DNA from: Tubiluchus corallicola
Lineage: Eukaryota > Priapulida > Priapulimorpha > Priapulimorphida > Tubiluchidae
NCBI GenBank assembly: GCA_030141605.1
Contig: JAQGDQ010000121.1
Span: forward strand, 312,001 to 376,000
Direction: 5' to 3'
Length of the DNA: 64,000 nt
The notes under the pieces were generated by a model. It made no database searches, was not told where the DNA came from, and saw nothing but the letters and a program-made list of their open reading frames with translations. Of this stretch, positions 54,820 to 64,000 are shown piece after piece; within the stretch, counting starts at the first letter, position 1, and each line of letters opens with the position of its first letter. A program made the translations under genes and the position numbers.

Positions 54820-55822
54820 ATGGAATATCATGTTTTTGGGAATAAAAGACAAGAAAGAGCCAAATTTATTAATCGAGGCTCCGAGTGTCAATTGGTTTTA
54901 AAATCCCAAACAATTCCATATCAGACGACCTTGACAGTCAAAGAGCTCCACAGCCGTTTTGTACAGTTGGCCTACGTGGACAGCGTAGTATGCTATAGGG
55001 TGGTGCGTGAACCTACTTTGCAAATTGGGCGGGGCGGTCTTTACTTTAGCGCACAGCCAGATCTATCTAGGCCTGAGAAAAACAAGACAATTTATCAACA
55101 AAGAGAGCAAGAGTTAAAAAATAAAACTGTTGAACAATTGCGAACAATTTTACGCCAAAAGGGCTTGATGGTAGCTGATAGTAAAGCAGAGTTGGTGCGG
55201 CGAGTTTTAGAAACTGAGCTTGGAGAGCCTGGCGTCAGTAAATCAGCTGGTGCAGATGGCCAACCCGGTGGTATAGAGGTCGGTTTTAAAGAGTCGTCAA
55301 CGCGGCAAACTGGCACCGATGACGGGCGTGCTACTGTTGCAGCTTCAACTTCTGCAAGTGTTTTAAGAACATCTACCAGGTCCACGCGCAAAGGCAGCAA
55401 AGACAGCGCAAAAAAGCTGAAGAGTGGAACTGAAAATTCGTGAGCAGTAGCTCAAACTTCAGGCCATGAAGCTGAGACACGAACGTCGGCAAGTAGAGAT
55501 GGCTTCAATTGGTGGTGTTAATGATGACGACAGTCACGACGAGGTCGAGTCCAGGCAGAATGTGGCGCCATGTGCTGGTGAAAGCTGCAAACAGAAGGTA
55601 GCTGACTGGTTACAGACATCCGACGTCCTTGCAAACGAGGTCTCAAATGAAGTCACACCTGCACTGACCTTCGAGTCAAAGACATTTGCACTTATAGATA
55701 TTGGAAGTATGCAAACAACAAATTCAGCAATTAAGAATATAGTTGCACAATTCAAGTGTATTAGTTTAAAAGCCTACACGCTTTCAAAAACAGGATTTCG
55801 TAAATTGATAACTTTTGCATAA
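54820..55822 (+). pseudogene. Broken SAP-domain, Gag-like coding region
   Basis: An open frame of 207 residues (54820-55443) has a conserved-looking N-terminal part, then a SAP motif at residues 100-133 (KTVEQLRTILRQKG and KAELVRRVLE), then a Ser/Thr/Lys-rich linker. Near 55420 the reading shifts by one base into a charged helix (RVELKIREQ, then an in-frame TAG, then LKLQAMKLRHERRQVEM). That helix continues in the second frame at 55466-55822. A frameshift plus a nonsense codon within one coiled coil indicates a decayed gene. SAP plus coiled coil is seen in Gag-like proteins of invertebrate retroelements, which is my preferred reading; a dead cellular SAP protein is the alternative. No protease, RT or LTRs are visible nearby. 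Confidence 0.6.
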
Positions 55823-58800
55823 AAAATTTTTCCGACTTGTCACAATCTTAGTACTTATAATTGACATTATTTTAACTGGTGCGGCCGCCGTCGATTTTAA
55901 TATAAACTGGATGGCGCGCGACCAATTGGTACATAAAGCACGCAAACCAACAGCCAAACAACCTATCGAAACATTTAATTACTTACACGTGGTCATGGCT
56001 GATGCATATCTGTTCATCATAATAATTATCATCAGTGCCATCGCCGTCGTCGTCACAGACATCTTCATTGTTGTTGACATTTTTCAGAACTGAAATTTCT
56101 GACAGTGTGCAGATATTTGATAGCAATCACGAATGAGGCAGCTCAGGCAGGTGAAGGACAGAGCCATTAGTATTTATGTGGGACACGTGATCAAGTGGGC
56201 TAGCTGCTGCACACGCCCTATACAAAGTCCCTTTTTTGACGAAAAGAATTCAACTTTTTAAGTAATATTCATTAAATTCACATTAAATTGAACGCACAGA
56301 AAACATAACAATTTACCTGAATTTCCTGAAGTACTTGTATTGACTTATGTGTATTGTGTAGACGAACAAGCATGCCGAGCGCAAAAAGCAATGTATGCAG
56401 AGATAGATCTATCACATTTTGATTTCACTTTTCCAGTTTTTCTCTTGTTAAATTTCTGCTATGAAACAATTTAAGGCGCTAACTAATTAATTCTTCAATT
56501 TTTAGTCGAATTGCTTTTTAATGCAAAATGTGGACCTGCGTTATTATCAAACAAAGTAAATATCTCGTCAAACGTAAATATGCAGTCATGCAGTTTTTCT
56601 GTTAAGCTTTTTTTTGGAGTTGTAACGGAATTTTCAGTTGTTTTCCCGTGGGCGATCAATTAAGATGCACCTGAGAGATCACAAGGGCTCAGAATCTCAA
56701 GGACCAAGACTTTAACAACTATTATTCAGGCCAAAATGTCATATCTGCTGCGCTAGTTTCCTTGGAAAAATTGAACATTTTCTGTTGGGGACGCCGAAGC
56801 TATGTCTTTACCACTAACAAAGTTTGAGTCAGCCTGTTGGTCGTGCGACTCTCTGAACTCAAGAAGAGTGTATTTTAAATTCGAATTCAAGATAACGAAA
56901 ATCCGTTTGTATCCATCGATGCAGAATTCATTCCAGTATATTTCTACAAAGTTTCATGACAATCGGTTGGGAATTGGTGGAGTCTTAAGCTTTTTTTTCG
57001 AAAATGATATGATCGAACTCATGATAGCAGATCAAAAATATTACCCTGTCGGCTAATATGGAATTTGTTTTGGAATATTTCTATAAAGTTTCATGACGAT
57101 TGTTTGCAAATTAGTGAAGCCTTGGCCACGTCTTTTATAAAATGATGTTACTGCCGTCATCTTAAATTCAACACGACAAAGCGAAAATACGACCCGTCAA
57201 TTGATGCCAATTTTGTTTTCTTGAGACAAAGGTCAAGTCAGAGGAGTTTTTCACAGTTTGCTCATAATGCAGAATCTGAAGTTTATGACTTTGTCGTAAA
57301 CACGGTCTAGTCAATTTTTGTAAATAGTTATAAATACATTTTATTTTTAGCCGTCATTAAATTTCGTTTCTACTCTTTTCGGGTTACTACACAGTAGTTT
57401 AGATTGCACAGACGCATTTGCCTTTAGCAGTGTTACTGATTGGTCATCTCCGTAAAGTCTTTTTTCAGTGATTAGCAGTGTATTTTAATGGCATACAAAT
57501 ATTATATATACAAAGGTGTTTTTCTAAAAAAAATGGATCTTTGTCTAAAGCACTGCCTCAATATGATATAGAATAACACATGGTCAGACTACAGTGTGTT
57601 CGACGAAGTTCAAGTGGCTCAAAATTTAAAAATGCTAATCAGTTAGGGTATGACATCCTCCCAAATCGCCAGCGAGAGAAATACCGCTGATCATTTTCAA
57701 GTTGGATGTTTTAGTAAATAAAGGCTCCACTTCCAAGTTGGAGTACAATACTCCGCTAAAGGGTCAACGTAAGCTTTGTAGGCAAAGAATAAACCACTTT
57801 TACCAAGGACGACGAAGCATCAAAACAGCATGTCGCTAACACGATTAGCTTTTTTTACATATGTTAATGCAGTGTATTCAAAATTTTAAGTCTTTACTAA
57901 TTGTTACGCCAAGTTTGTAACTTGGCCCTCGGAAGGCAGAATCACGCCATCCATCATATTATCGTAACGTGGATTTATTGAGCCAATACGCAAAAACAGC
58001 ACATTTGTTTACACAAAGTTTGTTTGGGAATTTGCCACTTTCGTGTCCATACAGCTATTTGGAGTATTTGATCTATTGCCTGTGCGTTGATGTCACCTAG
58101 TGATGGCGTCACAGAAAAAAACACAAGTGGTGGTGCAACGTGGAAGTTGAAATACACTTTCATAGAGGTAGAGCAATCTGGTTCTACTAGCAGTTTTAGA
58201 ATCTTCAAGCAAGTGCAAAATTGATCATGAGACCAGTAATTTGGCTGTGACTTTTGTTCACCATGTGACAGGTATAATTATCACCCTTCATCAAATCTTT
58301 GTCTTGGGATTTGCTTGTTGCTATCGGGAACAGAGAGCAAGATTCAAATTCAATAAATGTTCAGGAATTTCAAGAACTTCCCGATCACGTTACATCCACC
58401 GAAAGGGCCGATGCATTTGTATGGTGTACCTGGTATAAAAAAGATACACAGAATAGACATATCCGTATACTTATTACGATAATGAAATTTTTTACAGTGA
58501 TAATGTCATGATTTTAGATTACTTTTACATTAGTAAATCAAGATCTAAAACGTTGTAGTTTAACAAATCAATACACCATTCCAATAAAAGAAACTACGAA
58601 GCCTCAAGGTGCTATTAAGCTAGCAAACAAAAGCTACGTGGCCTAAAATTTTTTTAGTAATAATTATATATGAGAATGATTTATGTAAATTCATTGACTA
58701 GAGAAAAACGTTTACATGGCAAATCAACATGTTTTACAATCTAGACATCAAAACAGGCCATAGCGCAACTGCTGGGATTGTTCACAACAATGAGCAGAGT

Positions 58801-59057
58801 TGGAGATGCCTGAGATCACTGTATCATTGAAACAACAATAACGACCACCGATAATGGAAATAACACCTGCATTATTCATTGTGACTAATTAATTTACTTA
58901 ATTAAAGTTCACTTTTTTAGAAGTTTCACACACAGAGTTTAAAACGATAAGCCAACACTGTTTGTGACTATCACATTAAAGCTTGTAAACAACAGGCAAT
59001 CAAAACAACGTAATTTGCGTCGTACATCAAAAATTTTCCTACTTGACGATAGTCAGT
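55823..59057. other. Intergenic with dispersed repeats
   Basis: No supported gene. The segment contains an internal duplication at 56899-57150. A minus-strand candidate frame at 58208-57975 begins after a CTTGAAG acceptor and reads KVYFNFHVAPPLVFFSVTP. It is protein-like but isolated. Confidence 0.35.
56899..57150. repeat. Diverged direct duplication, about 120-bp unit
   Basis: TTTCTACAAAGTTTCATGAC, followed by AATCGG and GTGGAGTCTTAAGC, recurs as TTTCTATAAAGTTTCATGAC, GATTG and GTGAAGCCTTGGC about 130 bp downstream. This looks like an old tandem or dispersed repeat. Confidence 0.6.
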
Positions 59058-60263
59058 CTACCAAAAACGTAGACTAATTATTATTTGAAAAAGCAAGCAC
59101 GTAAACAAAATCAAAATAGTAACAATTTGCAGTTCTGCACAACCAGATGGAGCACTCCGAAATAAGGATTTATCCTCCACTCGAGGAAGACTTATTGGAG
59201 GGCAGCCTTGACTCTTGTAGTCAACAAGCGCAGCTTCCATAGATGCCACTTCATCTGGAAATCCACAGACAAGTTGTTTGGAAAGTGAGTCAGAAATATT
59301 AGCAATCGTAATCCAAGACATGGTGCAATTACAAACAAGTGCAAGAGTTCCAAAATTAACATGGTTCACGTTGCTGCTAAGTCCATCAAGAGATCCCTGC
59401 AGCAGAAGTTGTATTTGGTTTCCAGCGAGGTTGAGTTCCCCAATGTTCTGCATGTACTCAAAAGCACTGGGCTGAATATGTTGAAGACTGATGTCACTCA
59501 GGTCAATTCGTTTTATGTTTCGAGCTCCTTCAAAGGCCAACGGTTCAACCGTTTGGATAGAGACTCCACTCAGACGAAGGACAGACACATCGTGCAGTCC
59601 TCGGAACATGTATGTGGACAATGTGGATAAGGGTGCGTCGAGAATTACTATGTGTTCTACATTGGACAAGCCATTGAAGGCGTCTGTTTGAATGTCCTTC
59701 AGTAAAGTGCTGGCAATCATCAAATAACGCACACGGCTTAGTCCTGAAAAGGAATTGTGTTTTATCACCTGCAACGGATTGAAAGACAGAATAATATTTT
59801 CTATATTTGACGAATCAGCAAAGGCTACCGGTTCAACTGATCTGATCCGGCAATATCCAAGGTTGACCATTCGAACGTTATGCAGATCTGAAAAGGAATA
59901 ACTATCAAGGCGCTTGAGTGGATTCCCCTGCAGATGGATGCTTTGCAGGTAAGGTAAACCACGAAATACGTGTGGTTCAATGATAGAAATGTTGTTATTT
60001 TCTAAAGTAATACTTCTCAAATTTGGTAGATGCTGAAACGCATCAGAATGCAAAGTTGTCAGAAAGTTCCTGCTCACATCGAGATGCTGAGTCTGCACTG
60101 GAATGTCGGACGGAATTTCTGCAAGGTTAATACCCTTGCAGACCACGCTGTTGGCGCTCATACAAAGACAGTTCTCCGGGCAATGTTCTTCTGTCGCAAC
60201 TGTTGCCAGAAGAAAGAGAAGTACCGTGACAACAAATATGAAAGGCGAAGATCCCGAAGCCAT
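59058..60263 (-). CDS. Extracellular LRR protein with C-terminal anchor
   Basis: A single coding exon gives 401 residues. Residues 1-24 are a signal peptide. An LRR N-cap follows with Cys 28, 32, 34 and 42. About ten 24-residue LRRs then run, for example NLRSITLENNNISIIEPHVF. An LRR C-cap begins at LVCNC near residue 308 and ends at Cys 354. A hydrophobic stretch (378-397) is followed by only a few residues, so it is either a GPI-anchor signal or a transmembrane helix without a tail. The protein should sit on the cell surface and mediate adhesion or recognition; the ligand is unknown. The start is supported by a spliced leader acceptor just upstream (TTTTCTTAG, exon from 60278). Family resemblance is general (chaoptin/connectin-type LRR proteins), so no symbol is given. 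Confidence 0.9.
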   Translation of the reverse strand: MASGSSPFIFVVTVLLFLLATVATEEHCPENCLCMSANSVVCKGINLAEIPSDIPVQTQHLDVSRNFLTTLHSDAFQHLPNLRSITLENNNISIIEPHVFRGLPYLQSIHLQGNPLKRLDSYSFSDLHNVRMVNLGYCRIRSVEPVAFADSSNIENIILSFNPLQVIKHNSFSGLSRVRYLMIASTLLKDIQTDAFNGLSNVEHIVILDAPLSTLSTYMFRGLHDVSVLRLSGVSIQTVEPLAFEGARNIKRIDLSDISLQHIQPSAFEYMQNIGELNLAGNQIQLLLQGSLDGLSSNVNHVNFGTLALVCNCTMSWITIANISDSLSKQLVCGFPDEVASMEAALVDYKSQGCPPISLPRVEDKSLFRSAPSGCAELQIVTILILFTCLLFQIIISLRFW

Positions 60264-60278
60264 TTTACATCCAGCAAC
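60264..60278 (-). other. Spliced 5' leader of the LRR gene
   Basis: A minus-strand polypyrimidine tract ending TTTTCTTAG stops 15 nt before the LRR start codon. An upstream non-coding exon is therefore likely. Confidence 0.5.
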
Positions 60279-61934
60279 CTAAGAAAACAAAAAAAAACGC
60301 ATAGAACAACTGTAGTTAAACGAACTTTATATACTATCCTTAATTTTTGGCTGAGGATTGACCCAAATTGCTACTCGTCTGGATGTTGTATTTCTTCTTG
60401 TTCTTATTGTCGAGAAACGACATTTTACAAAAAGCTGAAGGCACCGCGAACTTGCAATGGATAGTCATAAAAATGCATGCAAATGTACTAGAATGAATTT
60501 TGTATCGACGGAGTCGGATTTTCGATCAGCTATTCCACTACTTTGAATTCAAAATGGCGTCATTAACGTCATTTTTCTATACAATATATATTGCGCCATT
60601 TCGCAACGGATCATCACAAAGCTTTATAGAAACATACTACGATCAATTCTGCTTTGATCGACTGAGTCGGATTTTCGACTTGCCATCTTAAATTCATCTT
60701 GAATCAAAAATGGCGCCATCTTGAATTGGGAAAGTACAAATACGGAAAGCTGGCGACTCACTGCGACATTGAAACATACTTGAAAAATCTAATAAACTGC
60801 AAAATTTCGTCATTCAAAGACGGTGATCATTCAAATGTGGCAAGCGGGGGAAAAGTAAACAGTTAAAATTTCCTTTTTTATTTGTTTTTATAACTATTTG
60901 CATTTTACGGAGTTACAAATACATACTAATAATATCGGTAGCTATTTTCAACCAAGTTTATTAATTAGTTGATGAATTAGAAGCTGCAGTTTAATGTGAC
61001 TCTCCAGTAACTTCGTTAATATTCATCGCTACTGCTGCTGCTAATGACGACGACGATGATGATGAAATGGAACCACAGTGGAAATAACAATGATGAAGAT
61101 GGCGATGATGACCAATGATGAAACAACGACGATAAATTATGGAAGGACGATGATAACTAATACAAGAATTAATAAAAAATGTTTGGCTAAAACGATATCG
61201 GATTTATGTAAATGCTCAAAAAAAATATACTTGTGAAATTTTTGTTAAGCCTGGTCCGGTATCGATCTTGCAACCATCACTTCACAACAGTAATTTAGTA
61301 GACCGCGCAATTAACACATTTTATTAAGTGGTTCGTTCAGGATGGAATTACTGTAACCAGACAGCACGAGTTTAATTATATTAAAGCTGAGCCAGCTAAG
61401 CATCGACGCCTGTGCTCATTATGTATTCTATACGGCAACACGATGTCTACTTGTAGAAACTTAAAAACTCTGACTCATCCATTCAAGGGGTGAATCACTT
61501 TTTGAAGCCTTGCGAAGCCAGTTGTCAAGTAATACATAGCAAGCTCGCCACATGCAGGTTTATCGCATTTGATTCTGTGCACACTTGTTCAAGAGACAGC
61601 TTTGCTCGTCGTTGCCTTTTCTACAGCAAATTTAATGGCCCTAGGATGGTTCACATTGTGTTTACCGACTTATATACAAATTTAGACGAAATATGGGGAT
61701 TCGAAGATACGATAAGTTTAGTTAGAAGACAACTTCGCCCCTGAAGAAATTACGCTTATGCTCAAAAACATAGGCAAACTTTCTTATTAATCAACAACGA
61801 AAAACAAAAATATGGTCGGCGTCACGTGAAAAAAGGCAGTGACCTTCAATGAACTTTTTTGCATTGGTGTCTCTGAAAAATTAACCAAGGAAACTAATGG
61901 AACATTAGACAGAATAAAGAAGCTAGTGAAAGAA
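60279..61934. other. Upstream flank of the LRR gene, no supported gene
   Basis: The segment contains repeated GAGTCGGATTTTCGA and AAAATGGCG motifs (60500-60720), probably old dispersed repeats, and a GATGAC-rich patch near 61045-61160. No coding features are supported. Confidence 0.4.
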
Positions 61935-62330
61935 TGAATACGATAAAGAATGAATGAAGGAAAAAATGAAAGAATAAATGAATGAAGGAAGGAATGAGTG
62001 AGTGAATGAATGAATGAATGAATGAATGAATGAATGAATGAATGAATGAATGAATGAATGAATGAATGAATGAATGAATGAATGAATGAATGAATAGACG
62101 AATGAATAGACGAATGAATGAATGAACGAATGAATGGATGAATGAATGAATGGACAAATGAGCGAATAAATGGACAAATTAACGAATGAATGAATGAATG
62201 AATGAATGAATGAACAAACGAAAGAACAAACATGCGAATGAACGAACGAACAGACTAACAAATGAATGAAAGAGCGAACGAATGGACAAGTGAACAAATG
62301 AACGGAGCAGGAACGACTAAACAAATGAAC
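61935..62330. repeat. (AATG)n microsatellite with degenerate flanks
   Basis: A pure AATG core (about 62001-62095) sits in a longer array of GAATGAAT, GAACGAAC and ACAAATGA variants. The Ser-Phe-Ile-His frames on the minus strand are artefacts. Confidence 0.95.
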
Positions 62331-64000
62331 AAACCAACTACCAAGCAAACAAACGAACAAATGCTCGTAGCTGATGTTAAGAGACTGGTGCAATCCACAG
62401 TATAGGCTACCTATTAAAGCAAAACGGGAACCCAATCTTAAACTACAAGGAAAACAATTTAGTCTTTAAATTATTGAAAGGAAGCATACTATTTTTCAAA
62501 AATGACTAACGTGGAAGAATTATTACCACACAAACACAATTTTACGTTCGCGCTACTAGTTATTCGCCATTCGCTAGTTAGACGGGCACCAGTACCTGTA
62601 TTTCGAAAACGCATTGCACAAAAAACAGGTGCTGTACCTCTCACTTCAGACGTATTAGTTTATGATGTTACACACGTTCAACAGCTCGTGTGTTCTCACA
62701 GTGGTAAATCTGAAAATTGAATTTTTATTTGCCTAATTGAACTAGCCTAGTTTTAGTACAAAACAATGAATATCTTACAGTAGCACTGTACTTCGCAAAC
62801 ACGTCCAAAATGCTCGTGGAATATTTTTGTTGTTGAAAACTATGTTAGTTTGTGTCATCCATAGTTGGGCTCGCTCGCCGTTAATTAAGTTTTAATTTGT
62901 AAATTAATTATCAGAAACGCTTTTGCGGTATTAATTGCGTTAAAATGTACACTTTTATCGGACTTGAAAATAGGGTAGTATATGAAAAATCATACTGTCT
63001 TTCTTTAAGGAAGACGCACACAATAAAGTTTTTCCGTATTTGACTAGAGAAATAGAGAATTTTTCAGAAAATTAGAACCCAGGATGCTTGTTTTCTCAAA
63101 CTTGGCAACATTGCTAGTCTTATTTACTTGCCGTTTTCACTGCCTAAAAAAACGAAATTACGCCGGTTATGCAATTATATTAACTGTTTCACCCAAAGAT
63201 TTATTTTAAAAACAAAAACCAAGTTATTTTTATTAATACAACCTTACCGATTCTTTAATTATTAATTACACCAATTGATTTTTTTTAATTTATCAACATT
63301 ACACCTACGATTTTTAAGTAAAAGCAAAGTGCACTAACCGTCTAATATCGTTTGCAGCTTCCCTTTGTTATACTGCCGACACGGAATGATGAACATAAAT
63401 GAGTCGTCTCTACGCCCTAGCCTACCTTTCACTCTAACGAGCGTCTGTCTGAGTCAGTGGGTCTGGGGAAAACAAGGATCGATTTTACAATAAATGAGAA
63501 CATACAAACTTGTGATGACTCAGTGAGAGCGAATTCCCGACTACAAATGATAGGAATCTCGTCTTTGTTGCAGTTTGCATGCATAAGCTCAGCTCGTCCA
63601 CAATGTCACAATAGCGTAAGTTTTTCATTTATCAGGGCTGTCCGTGAGGATGTGAATCGCAGGATAGAATGTAGATTCCCATTGGGATCGGATCACAAAA
63701 GGTCAAAGTTTCCGGCTCTGCATATTTGGGTCTCAAACAATTTTGGACCCTGGATATCTAGGCTTAACATTCAGAACCCAAACAATTTGGACCACAGTAT
63801 TTGATACTTTTTCGTTGACCTCAGGTTAAAAGTCAAGGTCGAGCGTATCTTTCCGTGATCACTGTAAACAAACACTAGGTGGGATGTTTGCGTATTTTTG
63901 ATTATACGTGTACTAATACGCAAAATCTTTTGCGGGGCCTTTGCTAGTCCATGTACTAATTGTACTGGTATGGGCTTAATATATATATATATATAAGATT
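62331..64000. other. Intergenic, no supported gene
   Basis: Short frames at 62502-62720 and 63457-63804 have no recognisable domains. The window ends in a short (TA)n run near 63980. Confidence 0.4.

Noticed and set aside
61787-62435. Overlapping frames rich in Ser-Phe-Ile-His
   Set aside because: They arise from the (AATG)n array, which keeps several minus-strand frames open.

Overview
This window is AT-rich, intron-bearing nuclear DNA of an animal. Evidence: kilobase-scale introns with GT/AG boundaries, AATAAA signals, very long microsatellites, a non-LTR retrotransposon and a receptor tyrosine kinase. The layout suggests an invertebrate, but the sequence does not let me name the phylum. 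I find no prokaryotic features, CRISPR array, rRNA gene or intact tRNA gene.

Layout. (1) 0.4-3.4 kb, plus strand: three coding exons of a TXNDC9 (phosducin-like 3) orthologue, with a pogo/Tigger-like MITE in intron 2. (2) 3.4-13.6 kb: intergenic, with a cluster of fold-back and inverted-repeat elements at 10.1-11.9 kb. (3) 13.6-23.1 kb, plus strand: a three-exon type I membrane protein with a Ser/Thr/Asn-rich ectodomain, a juxtamembrane SEA-like block, one transmembrane helix and a cytoplasmic tail with an NPxY motif. (4) 25.0-38.2 kb, minus strand: a ten-exon receptor tyrosine kinase of about 736 residues. Its order is signal peptide, LRR N-cap, four LRR exons, LRR C-cap, FN3, transmembrane helix and a ROR/Trk-like kinase with a DLG motif. 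This is the most unusual object in the window. (5) 39.4-42.9 kb, minus strand: a decayed APE-type non-LTR retrotransposon. (6) 43-50.9 kb: gene-poor, with (TAA)n, a ~390-bp (GA)n tract and tandem repeats. (7) 50.9-54.4 kb, minus strand: four phase-compatible internal exons of a gene I do not recognise. (8) 54.8-55.8 kb, plus strand: a broken SAP-domain, Gag-like coding region. (9) 59.1-60.3 kb, minus strand: a single-coding-exon LRR surface protein with a C-terminal hydrophobic anchor. (10) 60.3-64 kb: repeats, no supported gene.

How the genes relate. The genes look like independent transcription units. TXNDC9 is a cytosolic chaperone cofactor. The other recognisable products (mucin-like protein, LRR-FN3 kinase, LRR surface protein) are extracellular or membrane proteins. 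Exon joins were made by eye from splice consensus, reading phase and domain continuity; no transcript data were available.
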